Source: UBA5072 sp963822145
GTDB lineage: Bacteria; Bacteroidota; Bacteroidia; Bacteroidales; UBA10428
Direction of reading: 5' to 3'
Assembly: GCA_963822145.1 (NCBI GenBank)
Contig: CAWGGG010000001.1
Location: forward strand, 248,001-312,000
DNA length: 64,000 nucleotides
Below the pieces are notes generated by a model. It did not search any database. It saw only the letters and a program-made list of their open reading frames with translations, and was not told where the DNA came from. A program made the position numbers and the translations under genes. This document shows, piece after piece, positions 1 to 8,833 of the stretch. The stretch's first letter is position 1. Every line of letters begins with the position of its first letter.

Positions 1-2815
1 CTGTAGATTCATCTACTAAATATACTATTGACTTGTAGCTGATTCCGCTGTGCAGTGAAAGGCCTATTTCGCAAGTGCGGCTTGTACTGTACCCCTGAGT
101 TACCCCGGAAGGGAGTTTTTCCCTGAGCAGCCTGAGGGCAGAAGCATTGAGTTCGGGCCGGGTAAATCCGCGGTCACCAGCCCAGCCGCAGCAGCCTATC
201 TCATCGGGAACAACAACTTCATCGGCACAGAGGCGGGCCAGCTGAATCAGGTCAGCAGCAAGACCCATTTTGGTATTGCTGCAGGTGCTGTGAACCGCAA
301 TCCTGCGGGGCAGTTTATTGAATACCAGACGACGGGTGAGGAATTTCAGGATGAATTCCACCGGTTCATACACCTGAAGCTTTGGTGACAGGGTTTCTTT
401 CATCCGGAACAAACAGGGACTCATATCACAATACACGGGTATCTTTCCGTCATTACTTGCTGCCAGCAGCGCGATCTCCAGCTCAGCTGCCTTCATTTTG
501 CCTTCAGCCACAAAGCCCTTACTGTCAAAGGCCATTCCGCAACACAACCTGTTCACGTTACGCGGGATGATCACCTCATATCCAGCCTTTTGCAACAACT
601 GTATGGTCTTGCCCACCACAGCCATTTCCCCGGGGTCATAATCGGCTGATTTGCCCATGCTCCGGTTAATGCAGGTCGGAAAATACACTACCTTTAAATC
701 CGACCGGGCGGCAGGTGTTTTCAGTATTCTTACATCCGCTCCTGCAGGCATATATTTGTTCCATAGCGGTATGGCCGCTCCCGAAATACTGTGCAGCGCG
801 GCCGAAACCGATTGCATGAATTTAGTCCCGGTTATCCTGTGCATGAAGGAAACCAGGTTCAGTGCCACCCTCAGCATGGCCGTTACATGATGCATACCCG
901 CGGCAACTTTCCGGGCTGTCTGGCCGGCCAACCGACTGTGCCCGTAAAGCCTCAATTCCTTGATCAGCTTGCCGGTGTTGATATCCACCGGGCATGCAGC
1001 AGCGCAAAGTCCGTCAGTGGCGCAGGTTGCCTCACCATGGTACGCAAAGTCTTTCATTATGCTTTTTAAGCTGTCAGCTTTTCCTGTTCCGGCAACCGGG
1101 TTGTTCAGTTCGCGGTACAGCACGATCCGTTGACGCGGCGTCAGGGTGAGATTTTTGGAAGGACAATCGTACTCGCAAAATCCGCATTCAATGCAGTTGT
1201 CGATGAGCTCGTTGACAACAGGTATGGGCTTCAGGTTCCTGATATGAACCAGGGGATCCTCATTGAGGATGACTCCGGGATTCAACAGGCCATGCGGGTC
1301 ACAAGCCTTTTTGATGGATTGCATGATCCCGTAAACTTCAGGTCCCCACTCTTCCCTTACAAAGGGAGCCATGTTGCGGCCTGTGCCGTGCTCGGCCTTC
1401 AGGCTTCCATCGAACTGATGCACTACAAGCTTCACCAGATCATCCATAAACCGGCGGTATTTCTCCACTTCTTCCTGTCTTTGAAAGTCCGGCATGATCA
1501 CAAAATGAATGTTGCCATCGAGCAGGTGGCCCCACATCACCGACCCGGCATAGCCGTATTGTCTGATAAGCACTTTCAGGGACACCAGTGCTTCTCCAAG
1601 TATTCCTGCCCTGAAAGCCACATCCTCAATAATACAGGCTGTCCCCCTGGGCCGTGTCGCAGCTGCAGAAGTGAAAAGACCCTTTCGCACCCTCCAGATG
1701 CTGTTGTAGGCATCTGTTTCTGTGATAAAATCAATCGGATAAAGGGTTTCTATACCGGAAAGTGATTTCCGTATCTCCCCGGCCTGTTCCAACAGTGTGT
1801 CCTGGTCAGGAGCGGAGGTGTCGATCAGCAGGGCGACCACCTCTTCATCAAGCTCCCGGATAACGGAAGGTATGCCTGGATTGTCCTGTACCGAGCGCAG
1901 CGCATTGCGGTCCATCAGCTCTGCTGCGCTTACTTCACAACTCCGTAAGGGAATAATGGCCCTGCAGGCATCCCGGATGTTACTGAAAAATACCAGGGCG
2001 GCCGCATTGAACGGGAAGCTGTCGACGGTTTCAAAAGTGGCATCGGCAATAAAACCCAGGGTGCCTTCGGAACCCACCATAAGATGATACAGGATGTCAA
2101 CAGGATCCGAAAAGTCAACCAGGGCATTGATGCCGTAGCCGGTGGTATTTTTAAGTTCGTACTTGTGCCGTATCTTTTCCAGCAGCAGTGGATTGTTGTT
2201 TACCTGAGCCGCCAGCCGCAGGAGTTCAGCCACCAGTGAAGGATGATCCTTTAAAAAGCGCTCCCGCGAATCACGATCGCGTGTATCCAGGACCGATCCA
2301 TCGGCCAGCACCATCCGCAGGCCTTTCAGGGTATTATAACTGTTTGTGGCAATACCATAACTTGCCCCACTGGCATTATTGGCAATGATGCCTCCGATCT
2401 TGGCCGCTGCAATGGAAGCAGGACTCGGACCGATTTTCCGGTTGTAACCCGACAGGATCCGGTTGGCCTGACCTCCTGTAATACCGGATTGAAAAGTAGC
2501 CCGTCTGCCTTCCTGTCCAACCGACCACTGCGTAAACCCCGGTCCGATCTCCACCAGTACCGAATCCGTGATGGTCTGGCCGCACAGGCTTGTTCCTCCG
2601 GCCTTAAAAGTTATCGGAACGTGGAATGATCTGCAGGTATTTATAACCTGGATTACCTCATGTTCCTGGTTGACCTGTACTACCAGTTCAGGAACGAGCC
2701 TGTAAAAGCCTGCATCTGTGCCCTTGGCCAGCCGGTAAAGCGGATCGGTGTATATCGGTGATGTATACCCCGATTTTTTCAGCTGTTTGACTATTTCATT
2801 GTATATATGCTGCAC
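1..2815 (-). CDS. FAD-binding and Fe-S-binding 2-hydroxyacid dehydrogenase-like protein (partial, runs off left edge)
   Basis: A single frame stays open from a GTG at 2815 to the window edge (938 codons, no stop seen). Order of parts: PCMH-type FAD domain (AGGTSLCGQ near residue 72, then an ANNASG stretch), an FAD-oxidase C-terminal domain (DGNIHF, later EHGTGRN), a ferredoxin-like segment with CIECGFCEYDCP near residue 539 and a second CxxxxxCxxxCP near 595, then two CCG (GlpC/LutA-type) modules with CCGM near 757 and CCGW near 873. This is the Dld/GlcD + GlpC fusion architecture, which oxidises D-lactate or a similar 2-hydroxyacid and passes electrons through Fe-S clusters; the exact substrate cannot be read. 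Start: an in-frame TAA lies five codons upstream and no ATG is near the N-terminus, so GTG is the only likely start. The family is about this long, so only a few C-terminal residues should be missing. Confidence 0.9.
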   Translation of the reverse strand, partial: MQHIYNEIVKQLKKSGYTSPIYTDPLYRLAKGTDAGFYRLVPELVVQVNQEHEVIQVINTCRSFHVPITFKAGGTSLCGQTITDSVLVEIGPGFTQWSVGQEGRRATFQSGITGGQANRILSGYNRKIGPSPASIAAAKIGGIIANNASGASYGIATNSYNTLKGLRMVLADGSVLDTRDRDSRERFLKDHPSLVAELLRLAAQVNNNPLLLEKIRHKYELKNTTGYGINALVDFSDPVDILYHLMVGSEGTLGFIADATFETVDSFPFNAAALVFFSNIRDACRAIIPLRSCEVSAAELMDRNALRSVQDNPGIPSVIRELDEEVVALLIDTSAPDQDTLLEQAGEIRKSLSGIETLYPIDFITETDAYNSIWRVRKGLFTSAAATRPRGTACIIEDVAFRAGILGEALVSLKVLIRQYGYAGSVMWGHLLDGNIHFVIMPDFQRQEEVEKYRRFMDDLVKLVVHQFDGSLKAEHGTGRNMAPFVREEWGPEVYGIMQSIKKACDPHGLLNPGVILNEDPLVHIRNLKPIPVVNELIDNCIECGFCEYDCPSKNLTLTPRQRIVLYRELNNPVAGTGKADSLKSIMKDFAYHGEATCATDGLCAAACPVDINTGKLIKELRLYGHSRLAGQTARKVAAGMHHVTAMLRVALNLVSFMHRITGTKFMQSVSAALHSISGAAIPLWNKYMPAGADVRILKTPAARSDLKVVYFPTCINRSMGKSADYDPGEMAVVGKTIQLLQKAGYEVIIPRNVNRLCCGMAFDSKGFVAEGKMKAAELEIALLAASNDGKIPVYCDMSPCLFRMKETLSPKLQVYEPVEFILKFLTRRLVFNKLPRRIAVHSTCSNTKMGLAADLIQLARLCADEVVVPDEIGCCGWAGDRGFTRPELNASALRLLREKLPSGVTQGYSTSRTCEIGLSLHSGISYKSIVYLVDEST

Positions 2816-2832
2816 GGTTATTTGGTATTAAA

Positions 2833-2936
2833 GCCCTTCGACTTCGCTCAGGGTGACATTCCGAAAAAGCTTATCCTTGCCTGAACATCAGGCTGAGCGG
2901 AGTCGAAGCTAATCTAAGCTTTCTGCTCAGGGTGAC
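2833..2936. repeat. REP-like inverted repeat with a third partial copy
   Basis: Arm 1 (2833-2861) contains CTTCGACTTCGCTCAGGGTG. Arm 2 (2882-2910) is its imperfect reverse complement containing GCTGAGCGGAGTCGAAG. The two could fold into a long hairpin in the gap between two minus-strand genes. A third partial copy, GCTCAGGGTGAC (2925-2936), extends into the 3' end of the epimerase gene. It looks like a dispersed intergenic palindrome rather than a classical terminator, because no U-run follows. Confidence 0.7.
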
Positions 2937-4072
2937 TTTTTCTGTACGCCGATCCCAGGCAAATCCGGTATTTCAACCTTACCCTCCCGGATTTTTACGC
3001 CGTCGAAAACATCATTGCTGATCAGCAGGTTCCCGTCGAGATCGGCCCAGTCCGCCAATGGTGAAAGCTGCGATGCCGCTGTCACTGCACATGAGGTTTC
3101 AGTCATACACCCGATCATCACCTTCAAACCCAGAGCCCGGGCCATGCCCACCATGGTATAAGCCGCCCGGAGCCCGCCACACTTCATCAATTTGATGTTT
3201 ATGCCATGATAAACACCATATACCTTCTTTACATCAGCCGGTATTTGAAGTGCTTCATCGGCGATAACCGGAACAGGGCTCCTTTCAGTGATCCAGGCCA
3301 TGTCATCCACGGCAGTTTTGGCCATGGGCTGTTCAATATACACTACACCCTGCTCATGGAGCCAATGGATCATGTCCAGCGCCATATTCTTGTCTTTCCA
3401 TCCCTGGTTTACATCAACGCCGAGCGGAACCTGAGTGACAGACCGCACCGCCTCTATCATTTCCCTGTCGTTTCCGCCTCCCAGCTTGACCTTAAGAATC
3501 CTGAACGAGGAAGCTTCCCTGGTCTTTTCTTTGACCACTTCGGGCTGGTCAATTCCAATGGTAAAAGAAGAACAGGGAGCATGTTCCGGATTCAAGCCCC
3601 AGATGCGATACCAGGGCTGCTGCATCAATTTTCCCACCAGATCGTGCAGGGCGATGTCCACCGAGGCTTTGGCGGCGCAGTTGCCCGGTGCGATCCCGTC
3701 GACATAGGATAAAATATCTTCGATTAAAAAGGGACTGCTGAAACGGGAGAGGTCGACCTTCAGAAGGAAGTCCTGTGCCGAGGCATGCGATTCGCCCAGG
3801 TAAGGCGGCATGGATGCTTCTCCATAACCCACGGTATCCATCCAGGTGATCGAGGTCAGCATCACCGGTGTGATCTTTCTTGATCCGGCTGCAATGGTAA
3901 ATATATGCTTCAGCTGCAGTTCATAAGGTTCGAACTTCAGGATCATCGCGTTGCTTCCGATCTTCCTGCCCCTCAGTCCGGTTGCGGCCTGCAGCGAAGA
4001 ATAGTTGAAGGATAAACAGGTGCCTCCGGTCATAAGTCCAAGGTGTTTTAAAAAATTCCTGCGCGTGTTCAT
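2927..4072 (-). CDS. L-Ala-D/L-Glu (dipeptide) epimerase, enolase superfamily
   Basis: Mandelate racemase/muconate-lactonizing enzyme fold protein of 381 residues. By family alignment the catalytic and metal residues are present: KVK (K194/K196), D220 in DVNQGW, E247 in IEQP, D272 in ADEA and K294 in INIKLMK; the CMTETS segment near 325 is typical of dipeptide epimerases. The family epimerises L-Ala-D-Glu released from cell-wall peptides to L-Ala-L-Glu for peptidase degradation. The N-terminus has RRNFLK followed by a hydrophobic stretch, a twin-arginine-like signal, so the protein may be exported folded; cytoplasmic family members lack this. Its location beside amidase, AmpG and MurQ genes supports a peptidoglycan-recycling role. 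The stop codon lies within a partial copy of the neighbouring palindromic repeat. Confidence 0.88.
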   Translation of the reverse strand: MNTRRNFLKHLGLMTGGTCLSFNYSSLQAATGLRGRKIGSNAMILKFEPYELQLKHIFTIAAGSRKITPVMLTSITWMDTVGYGEASMPPYLGESHASAQDFLLKVDLSRFSSPFLIEDILSYVDGIAPGNCAAKASVDIALHDLVGKLMQQPWYRIWGLNPEHAPCSSFTIGIDQPEVVKEKTREASSFRILKVKLGGGNDREMIEAVRSVTQVPLGVDVNQGWKDKNMALDMIHWLHEQGVVYIEQPMAKTAVDDMAWITERSPVPVIADEALQIPADVKKVYGVYHGINIKLMKCGGLRAAYTMVGMARALGLKVMIGCMTETSCAVTAASQLSPLADWADLDGNLLISNDVFDGVKIREGKVEIPDLPGIGVQKKSP

Positions 4073-4081
4073 TTTACTGGA

Positions 4082-5581
4082 TCATTTACTGGATGAAAAT
4101 ACAGGCTCACTTTCAGTATTGGTAAAGCTCTGTGAAGATACTGCATAGAAATACCGCGATAGCCTCGTTTTTAAATTTGCACGAAAAATTACTGTTGAAT
4201 CGGGGGTGATGCAGAAAACAGGTTCAGTACCGGTTAACAAAGCAGGCCCTCCCTTCTTAAGTTTATATACTATGTAATTCTTGGCGTTCTTGCTCTTTTT
4301 CCAGGAAAGCTTGATGCTGTCGTTCCGGGCTGTAACCTTTAGTCCTGCTGGGATAGCCGGGACAACAGGATCAATGCGTGGATTGGCCGGCGGAAGGGCG
4401 GGCTGTTGATAGACTTTCTTAGTGAGCCGCTGCTCAAGCTTCAGGGGATTGGTCCTCAAATACTTGGCGCTGAAAAACATGCTGCCGGCAATATTGGGAT
4501 ATGTGCGGTTCAGCCGGATCTGCTTCACTATTTCCCTGGACGATCTCCAGGCTTTCACGGGTGATTCGGGGTCAATGCGATAAAAGGCCTGGCCGATATA
4601 AAGGGGGCAGCCATAGGTATTCCTGTTCCACCAATCGGCGAGTATGGCATAGTCAGCTACCTGCAGGCCAATATGCCAGTATAACTGCGGCGTTACATAA
4701 TCAATCCAGCCTTCCCGCTGCCACTTCAGGATATCCGCAAAAAGATCATCATAATTCGTTTGCCCGGCCCGGGTGCCGGACCCCGCGGGATCTCTGGCGA
4801 CATTGCGCCAAACCCCAAAGGGAGAAATGCCAAAGGCCACATGTGGTTTGATGGCCCTGATGCTGTCATGCAGCTGCCTGATAATCAAATCGACATTATG
4901 CCTTCTCCAGTCGTCACGCTGTCCCTCAGAAAACTCCCCATGAAAGGCGAAAAACGAGCTGTCATCCGGAAAATCAACCCCGGCAATGCGGTAGGGATAA
5001 AAATAGTCGTCCATGTGAATAGCATCGATATCATAGCGACGTACGATATCACTTACAACCCTGGCCACATGATCACGTGTCTGGGGCAATGCCGGATCAA
5101 AATACCGGGTGGTACCATAGGTGACAAACCATTCGGGGTGTATTTTGGTGATATGATCCGGGGCGGTGTTGTGATTGGCGGTATCGCGGATGGCCCTGTA
5201 AGGATTCAGCCATACATGAATATCGAGACCCCGTTTTCTGCATTCCTCAATGGCAAAGTCAAGCGGGTCATACCAGGGATCAGGTGCCATACCCTGCTTT
5301 CCTGTAAGCCACTGCGACCAGGGTTCAAACGGTGAAGGGTAAAAGGCATCAGCAGCAGGCCTGATCTGCAGGATCACTGTATTCAGGTTGTATCTCTTTA
5401 CCAGGTCAAGCAAGGTAATCATTTCCTGCTTCTGGGCATCCGTGGTAAGCCCGGGAGAAGAAGGCCAGTCGATGTTTTCCACGGTAGCAATCCATACCCC
5501 CCGCATCTCACGTTTGGGAAGATCCTGACCATGCAGAAGGGGCAGGAAGAAAAGGGAGAACAAAAAATGGAAAAGCTTCAT
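4082..5581 (-). CDS. Secreted DUF187/GHL10 family glycosyl hydrolase-like protein with C-terminal Fn3-like domain
   Basis: The start is set at the ATG at 5581, which gives a classic signal peptide (MKLFHFLFSLFFLPLLHG) and 499 residues. A frame extending to 5731 exists but only translates an octamer repeat. The family-10-like TIM barrel begins with MRGVWIATVENIDWPS (about residues 26-41), followed by LQIRPAADAFYPS, WLNPYRA and IDAIHMDDYFYPY (about 185-197), all characteristic of DUF187. Residues about 405-490 look like a fibronectin type III module. The family is thought to cleave a glycan, possibly peptidoglycan, but the substrate is not firmly known. Nine bases separate it from the epimerase, so the two are probably cotranscribed. 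Confidence 0.85.
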   Translation of the reverse strand: MKLFHFLFSLFFLPLLHGQDLPKREMRGVWIATVENIDWPSSPGLTTDAQKQEMITLLDLVKRYNLNTVILQIRPAADAFYPSPFEPWSQWLTGKQGMAPDPWYDPLDFAIEECRKRGLDIHVWLNPYRAIRDTANHNTAPDHITKIHPEWFVTYGTTRYFDPALPQTRDHVARVVSDIVRRYDIDAIHMDDYFYPYRIAGVDFPDDSSFFAFHGEFSEGQRDDWRRHNVDLIIRQLHDSIRAIKPHVAFGISPFGVWRNVARDPAGSGTRAGQTNYDDLFADILKWQREGWIDYVTPQLYWHIGLQVADYAILADWWNRNTYGCPLYIGQAFYRIDPESPVKAWRSSREIVKQIRLNRTYPNIAGSMFFSAKYLRTNPLKLEQRLTKKVYQQPALPPANPRIDPVVPAIPAGLKVTARNDSIKLSWKKSKNAKNYIVYKLKKGGPALLTGTEPVFCITPDSTVIFRANLKTRLSRYFYAVSSQSFTNTESEPVFSSSK

Positions 5582-5645
5582 ATACGAATTTATATAAATA
5601 TCCAGAAGATTGGCAATGTTTATCTGAAACGGTGAAAAAATGGAA

Positions 5646-5717
5646 GACTGCATGACTGCAAGACTGCAAGACTGCAAGACTGCATGACTGCATGACTGCA
5701 AGACTGCATGACTGCAC
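5646..5717. repeat. Octamer tandem repeat, nine copies of GACTGCAW
   Basis: Nine uninterrupted 8-bp units of GACTGCA followed by A or T (the last by C) lie between the ATG of the secreted glycosidase (5581) and the stop of the AmpG-like gene (5735). Eight is not a multiple of three. Copy-number change would alter the spacing upstream of the glycosidase, or shift the frame if translation began upstream of the repeat. No spacers are present, so it is not a CRISPR array. Confidence 0.95.
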
Positions 5718-5734
5718 AACCAAACAATCATTTA

Positions 5735-7414
5735 CTATTCACCCCTGGACTTCTTGACACCGAACCCCGGGTCAACCCGCAGGAACGGAATTAACGCCAT
5801 ACCCGGAAGGGTGCAGATCAATACATACACAAAGAAATGCTGATAACCCAGAATTTCCTGAATAAAACCCGACATCATCCCCGGAAGCATCATACCCAGA
5901 GCCATTAGCGAAGTGCCAATCGCATATTCGGCAGTTTTAAACTTGCTTTCTCCCACAAAATACAGTAAAAACAGCATGTAGGCTGTAAATCCGAATCCGT
6001 ACCCGAACTGTTCCAGGACAATGGCCGCGTAAACAGCAATATTGCCCGGCAAGGGCTGGGTATAGGCAATGTAAAGCAAACCCAGGTTGGGAAGGTTCAT
6101 GCTCAGCGCCATGACCAGGAATAGTTTTTTCAGCCCGTATCTGGCAGCCAGGATGCCGCCCAGGATTCCACCAACCGTGAGCGATAACATGCCAATGGTG
6201 CCATATGCTATACCATACTGCGCTGCAGTCAGACCGATCCCGCCGCTTTCTCTTGAATCTACCAGGAAGGGGGTCGCGATTTTAATGGACTGAGATTCGC
6301 CAAACCGATAGAGCAACAGGAATAACAAGGCGGGTATTATGCCAGGTTTCCTGAAAAAGGAGATGAATACCCTTCCATATACCCGGAGACTGACACTATC
6401 TGCTGATTTTGCTTCCTGCGGGCGGGGCAGGATGAACCGGTGGTAAAGGCCGAGTATTAGGAGAAACAGCCCCAGAACGCCGAGTGCAGCAGTCCAGCTG
6501 AAGGCAATGTTGCCGGCTGTTATTTTAAATACCGCAGTTGCAGTCCTGCTCAGGTTGTGATCGGTGGTAAAGGTAACCCGCACCGGCTGGTTCCAGTTGT
6601 CGCGGTTAAACTCAAACCGGCCTGACTGGCTTTTTGCAAGCCGGATGTCCTTGCTTCCGGACTTATAGGCAAGATTCAGGACGACCTCTCCGGCTTCAGG
6701 TGGTGCGGATAAAGCAATATAAGTGACCGCAGAATCCGGCCCTGCAATGTTTTTCTGATACAGTGGCACCTTTACTTCCTCCGGATAATGCAGGATCCTG
6801 GTTTGTCCGCTGCTGTCAACCGCTAATGAACCTGGCGGAACTTCCGTTACAAACGATCCGGCCGTTACGGCGCTTACCTGAAGATTGACCGGCTCAAGGC
6901 CGGTTTTTTCCTGCACCAGTCCTGCAATCAGCGGTATCACTCCCATGGCAGTAAGCATGGCGATCCGGTAGAAGGTGCTGCGGATACCTACAAAAAAAGC
7001 CTGCTTGTGCTGATCGAGTGCATGCATATAAAAGCCGTCGGCAGCAATATCGTGACTTGCCGAGGAAAAAGCTATGAGGGCAAACAATCCAATGGTAAGG
7101 GGAAAGAAAACCGATGTAGGCATGACGGTACCAACCGCAATAAATGTGATGCCCAACAGCAACTGGGTAACGATGATCCAGTTCCGTTTGGTGGAAACGA
7201 CCTCCACGTAAGGGCTCCATAAAGGCTTGATTGTCCAGGGCAGATAGAGCAGGCTGGTCCAGAATGCCAGTGTTGCAACGGAAATCCCCATAGTCTTATA
7301 AATCAGGCCTGATGTGGTCATGACAATACTGTAAGGAATGCCCTGGTATAGGTATAAGGTAGGAATCCAGGTCCAGGGGTTTCGGGATGGTGTTTTTTGA
7401 GCGCTGGTAGTCAT
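5735..7414 (-). CDS. AmpG-like MFS transporter with inserted periplasmic beta domain
   Basis: Major facilitator protein of 559 residues resembling AmpG/PAT-family carriers: LYLYQGIPYSIV in TM1, LPWTIKPLWSP at the end of TM2, and ASHDIAADG near 120-127 where AmpG has TQDI-type residues. AmpG carries anhydro-muropeptides into the cytoplasm. About 130 residues (171-302) sit between TM5 and TM6, in what should be a periplasmic loop. They are strand-rich with FEFNRDNWNQPVRV, reminiscent of Calx-beta or similar sandwich domains; E. coli AmpG has nothing comparable. Residues 303-559 hold the remaining membrane helices. It sits inside the cell-wall recycling locus. The substrate is inferred from family and context. 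Confidence 0.85.
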   Translation of the reverse strand: MTTSAQKTPSRNPWTWIPTLYLYQGIPYSIVMTTSGLIYKTMGISVATLAFWTSLLYLPWTIKPLWSPYVEVVSTKRNWIIVTQLLLGITFIAVGTVMPTSVFFPLTIGLFALIAFSSASHDIAADGFYMHALDQHKQAFFVGIRSTFYRIAMLTAMGVIPLIAGLVQEKTGLEPVNLQVSAVTAGSFVTEVPPGSLAVDSSGQTRILHYPEEVKVPLYQKNIAGPDSAVTYIALSAPPEAGEVVLNLAYKSGSKDIRLAKSQSGRFEFNRDNWNQPVRVTFTTDHNLSRTATAVFKITAGNIAFSWTAALGVLGLFLLILGLYHRFILPRPQEAKSADSVSLRVYGRVFISFFRKPGIIPALLFLLLYRFGESQSIKIATPFLVDSRESGGIGLTAAQYGIAYGTIGMLSLTVGGILGGILAARYGLKKLFLVMALSMNLPNLGLLYIAYTQPLPGNIAVYAAIVLEQFGYGFGFTAYMLFLLYFVGESKFKTAEYAIGTSLMALGMMLPGMMSGFIQEILGYQHFFVYVLICTLPGMALIPFLRVDPGFGVKKSRGE

Positions 7415-7492
7415 AGGTTGTCTTTGTAAGTTATGGGCTGTATTTTACAGGTTGCCTGTGGATGTTTTCTTTTGGTCTTAATTCCTCTGGCC

Positions 7493-8833
7493 TTAATATC
7501 TTTTCTTCAGTTCCACTCCCCTGAAATAGTGCATCAGAATCTCCTGATAGGAATACCCCATGGATCCCATTACGGCTGCACCTATCTGGCAGAGTCCCAC
7601 GCCATGTCCCCATCCTGCACCATGCAGGATAAACCGGCATGTCTTTCCTTCCAGTACTTTCTCTACAACAAAGGCCGCACTGTAAAGATGGGTTGACGAT
7701 AAAGCCCGCCTGATTTCCAGTTCCTTTCCCAGTATCATGGACCTGATACTGCCCACGATCTTCAGCCGTATGAGCCTTCCTGAAGTGCCTCTCTCCATGG
7801 GGATCAAATCACGGATAACACCAAAGTCAACTCCTGTGCGATTGTGGATAAGATCTCCCAGTTCCCTGTCTGTATAACTGACCTTCCAGCGGTAAAAGTC
7901 GCGGGTGGTCTGGTCATAATCGTTCAGCACCTGCAGCAGGACCTCCCGGTCGCTGGTATTGCAGAAAGCCGGCGGGCTGGACAGGATCCATTCCCGGGCA
8001 TCTTCTTCCCGGGCAAGATTGGCTCCGGAATCGGAGTGATCTCCGGCATTATCATAGAGACGTTGCAGGTAGGGATGATTTGCTGGCTCCCAGACATTCT
8101 CAAACACCTCTGTAACTCCTCCGCAACACTTCGAGAACCTTGTGTCGCAAAGCCTGTCATTGTAAATAAGAACCTCCCCGGAGGTTTCACCCACCGCCTG
8201 CTCCACAAGGGGGGTGGTGGCACGTGTAATGCCCTGATACCGTTGACAATGGTCATCGGCACAGACATCGAACAAGAAATGATCTTCACGGTCATACCAG
8301 ACAATTCTTTCTTCATCGGTCTGGGTAACCGACTGGTATTGCTTCTTCCGGGTCCGGACCTCTTTGCTTTTTTCAATCTGGGCCAAAAGCCAGCTTCTGG
8401 AAATCACTGCATGGGCCTTGAGCATTTCAAGTGAAGAGGTGGCGCTCATTTCAGAGGAAATAACGCTGATCAGATAGTCCTCCACCGGCAAAATATTGAT
8501 CGCAGCGATTCCCTCCTGCTGGACAACAAGTTTTAAACCGCCCCTGAAGATCTGGTCCTCTTGACGTTGCCAATGAAAATTAACACCGATGGTCACATCA
8601 TAGAGCCTGAAACTTGACGTTTTTTCATTTGCGGGCCGCAGGAAAAGGCTTTCTCCTGCTTCCTCATTCCTGCCGTCTGTTTCCAGTGACAGGATGTGAT
8701 TATTCAGCCTTGCTGTAAGGCTACCCTGGTAGGTTCTGCCCGCTTCATCCGAAAAACAGCCGCTCAGCTCAAATCTTACCACGCCAGCCAGCATAATGCC
8801 AACCGAAATCTCGGGTTTATTTTTGCCCTTCAT
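7493..8833 (-). CDS. SpoIID/LytB domain protein
   Basis: A 446-residue protein. The SpoIID signature is clear: PVEDYLISVISSEM (E128, aligned with the catalytic Glu of SpoIID), LKAHAVISRSW, a cysteine-containing KCCGGVTE loop, and a C-terminal GHGVGLCQIGA followed by a YFRGVEL motif. SpoIID is a lytic transglycosylase that cuts glycan strands lacking stem peptides. The N-terminus (MKGKNKPEISVGIMLAG) shows no obvious signal peptide or membrane anchor, unlike sporulation SpoIID, so this version may act in the cytoplasm or be exported by another route. The start ATG overlaps the stop of the upstream DUF4922 gene by 4 bp (ATGA), indicating translational coupling. Confidence 0.88.
   Translation of the reverse strand: MKGKNKPEISVGIMLAGVVRFELSGCFSDEAGRTYQGSLTARLNNHILSLETDGRNEEAGESLFLRPANEKTSSFRLYDVTIGVNFHWQRQEDQIFRGGLKLVVQQEGIAAINILPVEDYLISVISSEMSATSSLEMLKAHAVISRSWLLAQIEKSKEVRTRKKQYQSVTQTDEERIVWYDREDHFLFDVCADDHCQRYQGITRATTPLVEQAVGETSGEVLIYNDRLCDTRFSKCCGGVTEVFENVWEPANHPYLQRLYDNAGDHSDSGANLAREEDAREWILSSPPAFCNTSDREVLLQVLNDYDQTTRDFYRWKVSYTDRELGDLIHNRTGVDFGVIRDLIPMERGTSGRLIRLKIVGSIRSMILGKELEIRRALSSTHLYSAAFVVEKVLEGKTCRFILHGAGWGHGVGLCQIGAAVMGSMGYSYQEILMHYFRGVELKKRY

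Noticed and set aside
651..2388. Several plus-strand open frames across the first 2.4 kb
   Set aside because: They lie opposite a continuous minus-strand frame with clear FAD and Fe-S motifs and show no family features of their own.
1..2815. Possible frameshift or pseudogene in the FAD/Fe-S dehydrogenase
   Set aside because: The reading frame from the GTG at 2815 reaches the edge in the same phase as the C-terminal motifs, so no frameshift is needed.
5646..5717. CRISPR-like array
   Set aside because: Units are 8 bp with no spacers.
5582..5731. N-terminal extension of the secreted glycosidase through the octamer repeat
   Set aside because: It encodes repeated SCS/AVLQ-like residues, and the signal peptide begins at 5581. 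The extension was therefore left out, although kept as a finding about possible phase variation.
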